From: Purpureocillium takamizusanense
Taxonomy: Eukaryota; Ascomycota; Sordariomycetes; Hypocreales; Ophiocordycipitaceae
DNA length: 64,000 bases
Assembly: GCF_022605165.1 (NCBI RefSeq)
Contig: NC_063070.1
Coordinates: 3,348,001 to 3,412,000, forward strand
Direction: 5' to 3'
Positions within the stretch are counted from its first letter, which is position 1. The number at the start of each line of letters is the position of its first letter. This document shows, piece after piece, positions 22,904-34,126 of the stretch. Both the position numbers and the translations under genes were made by a program. The notes under the pieces are model-generated. The model was not told the DNA's origin and ran no database searches. It worked only from the letters and a program-made list of their open reading frames with translations.

Positions 22904-23710
22904 CTAATGATCTACGGACCGATACAAGTCAAGGTCGCTCCCCCATTCATCGATCACGGCACCCAGCTCTCCTCGTCCCGTCTTCTGGTCATATGCCCGG
23001 CATTCTCTCTCTACCGCGTGAAAAACTGCACGAATGACGGCGACATCCCCCTCCAGCATCCCAGTTACATACTCCAGAAGACGCCCGTCCTGCCACTCTG
23101 CGCTCGGCAGGGGATGATTCGTCAGCTCCCATTGCAGATACTTGTTATATGGGCGGACTCTGCCAGCCAGCGCAAAGACAAGGTCAAGCATAGGGACGAT
23201 AGCTTCCACCGAGTCCAACCGCGAAGCCTGAGGCCGCCCATCGCGATGCGACTTCAGAGCTCGGTAGGTTTCGTTGATGAACCAGTCCACGCGTGAGTCG
23301 TCGATCAACAGTTTCCGGATCTCATCATCGCTCAGCGTTGCCTGCCGCCGCACAGCCCTTGTGATTCGTCCCCCTGTCGAGTCTCGGAGGACCTGTGCCC
23401 AAGCGTATGACCAGCGTTCCCATGCTCCCTCGGAGCCAACGGGCTTGATCGTCTCAATCTCTGTCAACGTCTTGGGGAGCTCGTCAATTGCCAAAGTCTT
23501 CCTGTCTTCGCGCGGATTGTCCGTCTCTGATTCATCGCGAATCACCAAGACGTCCACATCAGAGTACTGGGTTGCCATGCCACGTGCTGCGGATCCAGTC
23601 AGGACAATACCGATGATGGTTGGGTCGGGGCGGGACATGAGTTCTGCCAAAGCCTCCAGGGATGCTTTTGGCAGAAGGCCATTTTCTTGCGCAACGGTGT
23701 TGACGGCCAT
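22904..23710 (-). CDS. Nucleotidyltransferase-domain protein, bacterial-like
   Basis: This is an intronless gene of 268 residues. Near residue 37 it has LTGSAARGMATQYSDVDVLV, the GSxxxG...SDxDV signature of the DNA polymerase beta-like nucleotidyltransferase superfamily, where the two Asp bind catalytic metal. The remainder is helical with YNKYLQWEL, a motif I associate with bacterial stand-alone nucleotidyltransferases related to antibiotic adenylyltransferases. Substrate is unknown: it could be a small molecule, a tRNA or a protein. Absence of introns, the bacterial flavour and the AT-rich repeat-bearing DNA directly upstream suggest horizontal acquisition, but similar genes occur in several fungi and this is only inference. 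The start ATG at 23710 (MAVNTVAQ) is the first that keeps the whole domain. Confidence 0.8.
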   Translation of the reverse strand: MAVNTVAQENGLLPKASLEALAELMSRPDPTIIGIVLTGSAARGMATQYSDVDVLVIRDESETDNPREDRKTLAIDELPKTLTEIETIKPVGSEGAWERWSYAWAQVLRDSTGGRITRAVRRQATLSDDEIRKLLIDDSRVDWFINETYRALKSHRDGRPQASRLDSVEAIVPMLDLVFALAGRVRPYNKYLQWELTNHPLPSAEWQDGRLLEYVTGMLEGDVAVIRAVFHAVERECRAYDQKTGRGELGAVIDEWGSDLDLYRSVDH

Positions 23711-23857
23711 CCTAGGGTCAAAGGTTTCTGCAATTTAAATGAATAGGTGAAGTTGAAAAAGGACCTTTCAAAATTCGGAAGAATGAGAAATGTATTCAGT
23801 AACGGCGTAATGGAACTCATGTGCTTTATACTCTAGTGATTATACTCGATTGATATT

Positions 23858-24005
23858 GCATCCCGTACATAGTTATTTCGGCGCATCCTAGCTCTCAGTC
23901 GGCCTGACTCACGCCGAACACGAGAAGACACGCAAAATATACGTGCATCCCATACCCAGTCATTTCGGGCGCATCCTGCCTTGCAGTCGGCCTGACTCAC
24001 GCCGA
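23858..24005. repeat. Tandem direct repeat, two units of about 60 bp (period about 87)
   Basis: Unit 1 (23858-23917) and unit 2 (23945-24005) share GCATCCC-TAC, TATTTCGG/CATTTCGG, GCGCATCCT and a perfectly kept GCAGTCGG/TCAGTCGG then CCTGACTCACGCCGA. Differences are mostly C/T changes, as expected for repeat-induced mutation or drift. Confidence 0.8.
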
Positions 24006-24059
24006 TTAGGGTAAGAGTCGAAGATGCCGTATTTAGATACGAGCATCGGTATCCCGAAG

Positions 24060-24210
24060 CAGTGCTAGAAAGCTACGCGCGTAGCTTCATATAGTTTTAT
24101 ATAAAACTGAAATAAGCCCTAGAGCCGGATTTATATAAAACTATAACTCTCTAGGTTTTAAATATTTAGTCGGTTGTATATAATTTTATATGGTTTTTAT
24201 ATGTAGTCCC
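24060..24210. repeat. AT-rich patch with two adjacent perfect palindromes
   Basis: AGCTACGCGCGTAGCT occupies 24071-24086 and AGTTTTATATAAAACT occupies 24093-24108; both equal their own reverse complement over 16 bases. The element TTTATATAAAACT recurs at about 24129-24141. The following 70 bases are strongly AT-rich with TATATAATTTTATATGG. It looks like the end of a decayed mobile element or terminal-inverted-repeat relic, but no transposase fragment was recognised. Confidence 0.6.
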
Positions 24211-25657
24211 GAGACGACATGAGTGACCAAAAAAAAAGCAATGCGTCGGGAGGCAGCGCTCCCGTTGGACTGATCAGCTTGAGGTCTGTAAGTTACAGTC
24301 GCACACAGTAGACAATGGATGACCCTCCGAGACTACGCACATCTGGATCGCTGCAGCAGCGAGCCACCTTTTCGATCCTGGAACGAGCAAGCTCCCAGCC
24401 GTATCGAGTTAATGCGGGTGGATTTACTGTGCAACGTGAAATGTCATCAGCCCATGGGAACACGGTCGTCAAGGTCGCATCTCGAGAACTAGGCAACGCC
24501 AACGTAGCACCAGAGAGATCGAATGATAGATGGGTACATACCGATGGTGCAGGTGAAGCCGCGGGTGGCCAAAGTGCAGGTCGCGCGCTCCCAGTAGAAC
24601 TGCAACGTCCATGGTGAGGAGCCTACCGACAGTGCGCCGGGAACACGGGGAAAGAAAACAATTCGGCTCGAGGATAGTATCAATAGAGGTGGAAAAGGAG
24701 TGCAGTTGTTAGCCGGGATTTAGCTCAATGGCTGCAAGCAAATCTATAGGCTCAAGCTGTTCATCGGTGGCATCTGTGCGGGCGTGCCAGCTGGCATCAT
24801 CAATGGCCTGTGCGACTTACACGGCACCGACGTAACCGACCAGGCGTCCGCCAGGTGCTGCCAATGTCACCCCGCCCAAGGGACTCGACATCCGAGGCTT
24901 GCGAGTGAGCCGAACCACGCGCCGCTCTACGGTCCTCACCATTTCAATGTAGGAAGGTATCACTAGAATCTCGCAGGTGGTGCGTGGACTGTGGCAAAGA
25001 CGTGCACCGACGCCCCGGGAACACGCATTTGGGTGGGTGCGAATCGTCACGAGTTCCACCTCGCCCCAGCCAGACTCAACCGCGGGCCCGGCCCAAACAA
25101 TGAATTAGCCCCGGATTCACGGGGGCAATTGTGCAGGCATCAATTCTGGTGCAGCGATGCCATCACCATCATCGCAATATCAAATACTTTCAATTCACGG
25201 CCAAGAAGAAAAAAAGTTTCTGTCCAAGGCAAGACGCCCCCTTTGCAGCCGACTATGAGGAATCACCAGTGGCTGCTTACGCCCCCGGGCGCGGACTTAG
25301 CGGACGGCAGCTCCGGCCCTAGGTAACTAACAGTCGGCCACCGCCCGCCCGCCCACTGGCTGATAAGCAGCATACGCACTTCCCGCGCCAGGTTTGCTCC
25401 GCGGGCTTACATGGCCTCGCCCGTTCATGACGTACCTACGGACCGGAGAAACCGGAGAGAAGAAAATATGAGCAGCGCAGCGTTGGCTCGAGGCTCACTT
25501 ACATGCTATATATCTACCCAGTGAGGCGCATCTAGGAAAAGCAAGATGGAAAGGGAACAGTTCAGTTCTTTCAAGCGATACTTCTTTGCAACATTTTGAC
25601 TCCCATTATCCGGTGACATTTCTGCTCAAAACTCGGCATCGCAGTACCTAGTCATTC

Positions 25658-26704
25658 ATGCCTTCTCAGTTTGGCTTTTCCACAGAGGGCGCCGACGTTG
25701 TCCGCGCCCTGAGGACAAAAGTTGAGGGGAAAACGTGTAAGTCCCTCTGAGCCGAGACCACACCCTTGGCCAGCCAGGCAGGAGTCATTTCTAATAGTCC
25801 GCAAGTTCTCATCACAGGCCCGACTCCCGGGAGCATCGGGGCCGAGACGGCGGCGACATTGGCCTCGGGCGCCCCAGCATGCATCATCCTGGTCGGGCGC
25901 TCTCTCTCGAGCGCACAGGCTACGATTGATCGCATTAGGACCACCGACGAAAACGTCAAGGTCAAGTTCTTCGAGGCAGACCTGTCGTCGCTCGCCGCCG
26001 TGCGAAAAGCCGCAGACGCAATCCTCGCCTCGGCCGACATCCCCGTCATCCACGCCGTGATCAACAACGCCGGCATCATGGTGCCGCCCTTTTCCCTGAC
26101 GGTCGACGGCTTCGAGTCGCAGTTTGCCATCAACCACCTGTCACACTTTTTGCTCACCAACAAGCTCATGCCAAGGCTCCTCGCCACCGGCGCTGGCGGC
26201 AAGGCCAGGGTGGTCAACGTGTCGAGCATCGGCAACTGCTACGGCGGCATCAACTGGGACGACGTGCAGTTCGCCCGCGGCGGGTACACGCCGCAGAGGG
26301 CCTACGGGCAGTCCAAGACGGCGCAGGTGCTCTTCACGGTGGCGCTCAACAGGCGCTACGGCGGCGCGCGCGGCGGCATCGAGTCCTTCGCGCTGGACCC
26401 CGGCAGCGTGCAGACGGGGCTGGCCAAGCACATCACGGCCGAGATCGCGGCCGACATGGCGCTCAAGATCACCGGCAAGAGCCTCGCCGAGGCGCGCGCC
26501 GCGCGGCGCAAGACGGTCCAGCAGGGCTGCGCGACGTCGCTAGTCGCGGCCCTGGATCCGACGCTCGAGGGCGGCATCTTCCTGGTGGACTGCGAGATCG
26601 CCAACGGGCCCGACGCCGTGGCGCCGTGGTCGCTGGACGAGGCCGCTGCGGATCGGTGCTGGAAATTGAGCGAGGAGCTCGTGGGAGAAACGTTTCATGC
26701 CTGA
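25658..26704 (+). CDS. Short-chain dehydrogenase/reductase
   Basis: This is an NAD(P)-dependent oxidoreductase of the SDR family, about 325 residues, in two exons, 25658-25736 and 25806-26704, joined in phase 1. The nucleotide-binding turn reads TGPTPGSIG (TGxxxGxG type), followed by the conserved VINNAGIMVPP. Catalytic residues are visible as Ser in VVNVSSIGN and the Tyr/Lys pair in YGQSK. The layout (N-terminal extension of about 27 residues, loop after YGQSK) resembles the retinol dehydrogenase/WWOX-like or protochlorophyllide-reductase-like branch common in fungi. The substrate is not inferable. The gene is convergent with the subtilisin gene, with only 235 bases between the stops. Confidence 0.9.
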
Positions 26705-26939
26705 CGAGGAAGGAATGATGTTGATTGAATGGGTCGTGCGAACTCGGTAACGGGTGAAATGGCTTGGTGGGGGGTTCAAACCTGTGCATTTAGAAAGGCG
26801 TATGGGCGGCACGACGGAGTCGTGTCCAATGCGGGAGATCAAAACTACGTAGTGACGAGGACAGTCTTGAGGTAATAGTGGATTATTCTAGCCTGGAACT
26901 AACCTAAATAGAGCGAGTATCCCATATATTACCAGCATA

Positions 26940-28289
26940 TTACCCTCTTGAGGTATTGTCCTCTGCCGAGTTATTGTTATTTGCAATTAGATTAGGTGAG
27001 CCCCAGAGATTGCCGGTTATCTTGCCCCTGGTTGCGGTAGATGTGATGTACTTAGTTATGGGGCCTATATCTGTAATACCATGAACAGACATGGCATAAA
27101 GAACAAGACCCGCAACGTGTGGTGCTGCCATCGAGGTGCCAGAATCGATTTTAGTATCGGTGTCGCTACGCGGCCCGGCAGAAACAACATCCGTGCCTGG
27201 AGCAAAGACATTGAGGACCTTGCCATAGTTCGAATATGAGGCTATAGACCAGTTTCTGTCGAGGGCGCCAACGGTGATTGCCCTCGGAGCCGTGGCCGGA
27301 GACACATAGGTCGCGTCCGTGCCGTTATTCCCAGCGGCAACGACAGACAAGACTCCTGAGACTGCACCCTTCTCAATGACCTCGTTTACTGCCGCACTGT
27401 ATAGCCCTGAGAGGGACATGTTGATGACGGCAGACTTGCTGCGGCCCTTGGAGATGATGTCGTTGACAGCCCAGTGGAACCCGTCAATGATGATGGACGT
27501 GGACGTGGTCTGGTTGTCCAAGATCTTGATGGCGATAAGATTAGCCTTCTTGGCGACGCCATATGTCTTGCCGCCAATGGTGCCAGCGACGTGGGTGCCG
27601 TGGCCGGTGGTGTCAACGTCCTTGCCGGGAAATGCGGTATACCCCAAGCTAGCCCGTCCTTCAAATTCTTGGTGGGTTGCGCGTATGCCTGAGTCGATGA
27701 TGTAGGCGTACGTGCCTTGACCGGCCCGAGTGTCGTAGATGTAGTCTTCGGATCCATTATGTCGGTGCGAAACGGCTCCCAGACCCCATGTAGCGCCATG
27801 CTGAGTCGTAAGGCATTTCTTGTCTTTGATGGCATCCTCCCTAGGCGCAATAGAGGCAAGTTCCCATATCATGTCCTCTTCCACCAGAGCAACCTATACG
27901 ACATTATTAGTATTTTCTATTGCTGTGGTTACATCATATTGCCGAAACCAACCGCTATAACTCACATCAGGACTTTGCTTGATCTCAGCTATCGTAGCAG
28001 CGTCAAAGGAACCGGCATAGCCGTGGAAGTCATATTTGCCAGCATAAGTTCTCTCAACACCCTGGAACTCGCGCTTGTTCAATCCCCGCTTCTTATGAAC
28101 CCACTGGAGGTGACCATCAAGTGCTTCTGGATGGAGGCCTGACTTGAGTGTAACAATGTACTTGCCAGGGATGTTCTTGCCGTGCTGGCTCTGAATCTCC
28201 CCGTCGCTGCTCCCGGATGTAGCCGGAGCCGCCCAGGCATAAGAGAAAACAATTGTCGCGGCGACGACAAGACCCGAGAAGCCGACCAT
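26940..28289 (-). CDS. Proteinase K-like subtilisin (S8 family), secreted
   Basis: This is a secreted serine protease of about 425 residues. Two exons, 28289-27966 and 27893-26940, join in phase 0. Residues 1-20 form the signal peptide (MVGFSGLVVAATIVFSYAWA). The propeptide follows, with the inhibitor I9 pattern PGKYIVTLKSG and VEEDMIWE. The catalytic domain shows the Asp in YAYIIDSGI, the His in GHGTHVAGTIGG, the oxyanion Asn in VAAGNNG and the Ser in GTSMAAPHVAG. The C-terminus is short and hydrophilic, so this is a canonical proteinase K-type protease rather than one with an added anchor. Such proteases degrade external protein, for example cuticle. The gene is intact. Confidence 0.94.
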
Positions 28290-31200
28290 TGCAAAATCCT
28301 GTCGTGATCAAAACACCAGGGGTGAGAATGTAGTATAAATGGCTAGAAATGTGAGACTACATGCTCACCTCATGTCTTGTCGTGAATCTGCCTGCCTTAT
28401 ATACCTCTCTCCGTACAAGCTGCCGCAGCGCCTCTCTTTCATTACGCGTTCAATTTGTGATGGACATGACAATGACAGTTGCGTACCGTGGCGGTGGAGC
28501 CGTTAGAACGTCATGCCGTCAAAACTGCGACATTTGCTGCCGGCTTATACGCGGCAATCCAGGGATGCCGCTATAGGGGTGTTCAAAGCTGGTGAACCGT
28601 ATTTCGAAAACAAAACCCATCTGGGTTGCATTTCGCGAAAGCAATCAGTGCCAAGATATTGTGACGCACCATAATACCTTCGGTCACCGTATACGCCCGT
28701 GCCGCTCATCAATGACCCCGCACATCAATCCTTGGCTTACGAAATGGGCGGAGCTTCGAAACTAGTATATCGGGGTGCAACTCTGTCTTGTCCTGTCACA
28801 GAATGAACTGCGCGGAATGCAACCCAGGCGGTTGAAGGGCAACAGTTGTTGACTGCCCAGCCTCAATAGACTCGTCAGCGCTTCGGCAACCGGAGCGAAT
28901 GGCGGGAGAGTATCAAAGCCATCTTGATGGTATGTGAGCTGCGGGATGCCTTCACGTTGTGGCAGCGACCTGAGATGACTGGGGCGACATATGCGGGAAA
29001 ACGGGGGGTCGTGATAGATCCATGTTATCCAGCACACGGATCAGTTCGACCGTGCTTCGCTTGGAGGTCCTCAGCCCCTCGACAGTCCACCTCTTGGAGG
29101 AAGCACATGGATGTGACTGTTCGAGTCCCGTTGGTGCTGTGGAGACATATCGCTAACAAGTGATCGCAATCAGTCAGTCGCTGATCAGGGTCAGTCAGCC
29201 TGAACAAGAAGGTCCTGGCCGAGGATCCCCCGATTTTCTTGGGACATGCGATGGCAGGACTGCACTGGTCCAGTCTAGACATCCGACTGTGCTCGTCCAA
29301 TGGCGAGGGGTTTCCCCTAGTCTGGGAGTCCAACGCCGTCCGCCCAGCGGGAGAAGATGGGTTGCGGTAAGACGACTCGACTTGTAGTCGTCGATTCTGT
29401 GAGACGCTATAGCGAATGATTCGGGCACTGCGGTCCGCTTCCAATTAATGCATGGCTCAGGCCAATAACTGTGGCTCAGCTGATGCGTGCGAGGTTATAA
29501 TCGCAATCTTGGATTGCCCTGACGGGAAAGATGTTGCGCTGTGGATGAAGTGATTGGTCAATTGGGGCGACGCAAGTGTGGGGTAAGTTAGATGGTAGAA
29601 GACGCGTATGTTACACGCCCACCGTGACGGACGGACCGTGACACAGAGCCGGGAGCCAGGTAATTAAGTTAACACTGGCCGATTCTTGGGGCGGGGGTTG
29701 GCTTACATTTGCCTAGAATAATATAGCTTATTAGATGGCAAGGGTCGAGCTACGGCGAGGCACCGCCGCCTCTTGACATTGAGGGGGTTGATCCCTGGTC
29801 CTCGTCTCCGCGAGTGAGTGCCGTTCGGTCGTGCTGCACCCAAATTCCACAGGCTGTGTCAGCTCATCAACCGTGCCTGCCCGCCCTGTTGGGTGGGCCG
29901 TTAGTAGGTACTAAGGTCACCACCCAACGCGCTGGCCGTCTTCCCAGGCACTTGCGGGTTCCTGTGACCTCTGCGTTGGTCAATGCCCATGGAGGTGATT
30001 GGCAACCTCGACGCGTATGCAAGTATAATAGGTAGGTAAAGACAGAAATCGAATTTTCCTACCAACCTAAGTTAGTCACTAGGTACGTATCCCCCTAATA
30101 ACCCCTACTCTGCATTCTTCTTCCCCTGCGTCTGCTTCGATGATGGGGAACCGCGCCGGCATCATCCATCCCCTCGCATCATGTCCGCGTGTCTCAGATC
30201 TCGCCTCTTGTCTCCCCCCGAGGAAGCTCAAGGCGCACACAACCAACAACTAACAACGCAGCCTTGCCGCCGCCGCAGAAACGGCCCGTTCAAAGCCCTC
30301 CCGAGGCGACAGGGAGCGTGCTCAGGCCCCCGCGGGGGGAAGGGTGTGAGCGGTCGCGGGCGCGGCGGCTCGTCATCGCCTCTCGCGAGGGCATGGTCGT
30401 CGCCGCCGCCGCTGCCAGATCGGATGTTGAGGGAGGAGCCCTGCCCGCCTGTCCTTTGTCATCTGTCATACATCGGGTGGTGGTGCGCAATGCAAAGTGC
30501 GGTTCGACGCACGCGCTGAGACACGACAGCGCCCAGCTGCGCTGAACACAGCGCGACGCGTTTCCCCACCGTGTGACGAGGCCCTCAACTCTAGGTGCTC
30601 TTGTTTCCCGTCAGCGACCGCCGCGCCGAGGCAGCATAGAGCCTCAATGCCGCTGGGGCGAGGGATTTCAGCGACTCCAGCCATCGCAGCCGGAGACGCT
30701 TCTACCTAAGTACGCACCGAGCTCCCGGTGAGAAGGGCGTTTCGTGTCAGATGCACGATAAGCGAGCGTCTTTCCTGACCTCAGATGCGCGCGCTGAAAC
30801 AAAGCAAGACGGGTCGCGACCTCTATCTACCAGGTACAACGTACTAGCAAGCCACCGGGTGTGTCGAGTAGCAGGCGGTTGTCTCGCCACGAGCTGCTGC
30901 TGCCCTTGTATTATTCTTGAATAAATAAACTATTAAAATAAAAAAGAAATGATAAATGTCTGAGCCCGTCCCGCTCTGGCGCGCGGCCAGCCAGCCAGCC
31001 GCAGACGGTGGTCGAGAACGGAAGCTGCGTCGTCGCCAAACGTTTTCGACCCGACGCCTCCCTAATCGAGGACCCGGGAGGGACTTGTGTGCTCACCGAG
31101 GCGACCGATGGGCGCAAGGTCAGCCCGGATCCTGGAGAACGTTTTGTTGTTGGCCCTTGGGCATGCCACCCCTCGCCAGCTGAGTGCACCAACCCATGGA

Positions 31201-34126
31201 TGCCATCGCCGCCGGCCCGTCCCCCGTGCTGACCGGCGCTGTACCACGAGCAGCTCCTCCTCCACCGAACCGGCCGCCCGGCTGCAAGACCGGTTGCTCC
31301 GCGTCATGCGCCCACCGCCCATGGAAACGTGTGAACTCTGCTGCCGACCGCGCGTGATCCAGCACCCTGGATTGAGCCCAATGGACCTGCCAGTAGTGAG
31401 TATTCACTTTGTACGAATCTATCGAATTTATCGCCATGGAAACTTCATTGTTCTGGTGGTCGAGAATTCGACGAATGCCATCCATGCCTGCTACCTTCCA
31501 GTTAGTACCTACCTGTAGCCCCTGCGGGTCGCTGCTGCCGTTTATCAGACACGCCAGCACCAACAAGCACCTACTAACTTCCATTACTCGCCACTGACCC
31601 GTGCTGGCTGCGCGTTCTCGAGTCGTGGGCAAGCTAGAGGCATCATCACCACACCACCAGCCCTCCCTGCAGCGCGCCTCACGACCCCTTGGACAAGCAT
31701 ACGGACGACACCAGGCGCCAGCAAGCAAACAAAGACCTGATGCCTCTATCTGACGCCGGTTGCCAAAACGACGACGTCGCACCAACATGGACGGACGGGG
31801 GTCGACGTCGCCGGGTCGTGTGTTGGTTGGGCCTCACGTCGCTCATTCATGATGCTACAGTACAGTACGCCCAAGTGTCTCCTGTTGCAATCTACTCTGG
31901 TTCCTGGATGAGGTCGCACCCGCCCATCCAGATGCCTGCCTGCCTGCCTGGCGACGTCGGACGAAACTGTGCAAGTGACCCCGTACTTCGTACGTACGTG
32001 GCACCGCACCACAAGGCTCACGACGTTTCGTTTGCTGTGCGAGTGACTGAAGGAGGCCGCGACCGCTCGAAACGTTTGGCCCCCCACGCCGCCCACCTCT
32101 CTCTCTCTCGAGACGACGACGACGACGACGACGATGAGCTCGCCGCGGCTCTCTCACCGACGTCGCATACGTACCCGCGGCTCCCATCCCGAGCATCAGA
32201 TGGCTCTCCAGCTCCGGCTCACGACGCCAAATGGCTCCCGCCCACCAACCGCACAGCCGCCCCCCGAGGACGCCACGTCTTGCGCACATTTTTATTTTTG
32301 GTCGTCTCGGCGAGGGCCTCTCGGGTGCCTTGCCTCATCTCGAGCGCGAGACGCCGCCGAGCAAGTGAACGCCGGGGCCACAACGCCACGCCCGGCCTTG
32401 CTAGAGCCCGCGCGGGTGGTACCGCGCGTCTGATGACACACCGGCTTGGCCCTCCGTCCTGCAATTCTGGGAGACGCAGCTGCGAGCGTGGGGGTGCCCA
32501 TATACGGTATACACTACAAACGCAAATCGCGGCATGACATATCTCGTCGGGCGGCTCACCGGCCACCGACAAAACCCCTACTGGCCACCGACGTTTCGTC
32601 CGAATCACCTCAAGGAGTGACGCGGATGAGCCGATCGATCCTGTCTCTCTGGACCCCCTGCAATGGCAACTGGCCGCAGCTGCCGCTTGGCGTTTGCGTC
32701 ATGGCATTCATGGCTGACGTCCCCCCCCCCCCCGGCAGCTGGCGCCGCCACGATGCGTGCGGCCCCTTCCGCCCGATACAGTTGACACGAATGCCACCAG
32801 ACGTTGAGTTTAACGACCAATTATTTCTCATTTCTCATGTTTGCGAGTGCGAGCTAACTCTATGGCTGACGGACGGGCTCGCAGCTCCTAGACCAGGCAG
32901 CGACAAGCACGATGCGCATCGGCAGACCCGTTAGGCAAGCAAGCAGTTGTCGATGGGCTTTGCTCGTCTTGCCTGCCTGCCTGCCCCTGGACCGAGAGCA
33001 GAACCGCACGCGCGGGCGAACATGGCATCAATCGCACCTACGTAACAACAGGCTCCCCGGCAGGTGTCAGCCAGCTCGCGTCAAAACATGTAGATTGTAG
33101 ACGCTCCCAGTGCGCGGATGGGCTGGGGCACGGCGGACGCAGTCGGGCTGCGGTACAACGCCGGTACGCGGGCATTGATTGGAAGGCGTTGCCTGTCATG
33201 GCAGCACTTTGTACGAGCGCTCATCATAGACTCGAGCGTGACGCGGCCATGGTTTGCCGCACGCGCGTACCTGATCGCATCGTGCCATCGCGGAGCAGAG
33301 GCGCAAGTGACGATGACCGCCAAGACGCACTTATATAGCAACCTACCCTACACCTCACGATCATCAGTCCGCACTCGGCCATGGCCGCCTGGGTGCATCT
33401 CCAGACTCGCATGCGACAGCACTTTACTTGCCAAGGGGTTCGGTCATCAGGCTCGTTTGGCTCCCTCCAAGCACTGGTCAGGGTGGATGGTGGAAGCTGG
33501 TCAGCTGCCCTCTGGTCCAGTCCTCCGCTTGCATGCACCCAGGTCGGCGACGGGGGCACATCCGTCAGTATAACGCCTATTCATAGGGATCGAGTCATTT
33601 GTTTCCGGATCGTCCAAGGACAGGGCCGCTACAGGAAAACGGAGCGGCTCCTCGACGACAGGCAGTCGAGACGGTGGCCAGTCCGATACCAGACGGCAGA
33701 CGAGTGTCGGCGGTAGGGCTGTCGCACAAGGAGGCACCGAATCAAGCAGGCAACCGTTTTCGGCGCCCAACTTTCGCGAGGAGCCCTTTTGTTCAAACGC
33801 GGCCCATTCCCTCCTTTGTAAACGGATCCGTGGGCCAGTGAGTGTTCCAACTCATGAGCTGACCGGGCGCTGGCCCGTGCTGGACGCCAAACGCACCCAA
33901 CGTCGCGCCACCACGCATTACATTTGAAGCGAACCAACCAACCAACAGGTGCTTGCCATTCCCGTTGCTCAGAGAAATTTCCAACGTGCGGGAGGCGGGA
34001 AAATCCGCAGGGGGCGGCGAAAAGGGAAGGGAGCTGGCGGAGAGCCCGTCATGATGTGTGATGGTGGTTCAAACTGCCACCCATCCTCTAACTAACCACT
34101 CCGCCCAGTTGACCGACCACTCCGCG
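28290..34126. other. 5.8 kb gene-free interval
   Basis: No protein gene can be supported on either strand. The open frames present, including one of 282 codons at 31689-32537, are compositionally biased (Arg, Ala, Pro, Asp repeats) and lack motifs. The DNA has many TAGGTA/ACCTA motifs and simple repeats, for example a (GAC)n run at 32113-32133. The right end is the promoter and leader of the GT90 gene. Long untranslated leaders or non-coding RNA are possible but not shown. Confidence 0.4.
32113..32133. repeat. (GAC)n microsatellite
   Basis: An essentially pure run of GAC/ACG triplets sits inside a purine-rich stretch. Confidence 0.9.

Larger units (their letters stand above)
23711..25657. 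other. Intergenic with AT-rich palindromic patch
   Basis: This region holds a tandem direct repeat (23858-24005) and an AT-rich palindromic patch (24060-24210), listed separately. From about 24240 to 25657 no gene can be supported; the last 150 bases are the presumed promoter of the short-chain dehydrogenase gene. Confidence 0.45.

Noticed and set aside
24708..24760. Sequence GGATTTAGCTCAATGGC resembling a tRNA A-box
   Set aside because: No matching B-box or cloverleaf pairs were found downstream.
26765..26790. GGTTCAAACCT resembling a tRNA B-box
   Set aside because: No A-box or acceptor stem at the right distance upstream.
31689..32537. 282-codon plus-strand frame in the gene-free region
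   Set aside because: Composition is biased (Asp-run from a GAC microsatellite, Arg/Ala-rich), with no motif, signal peptide or neighbour support.
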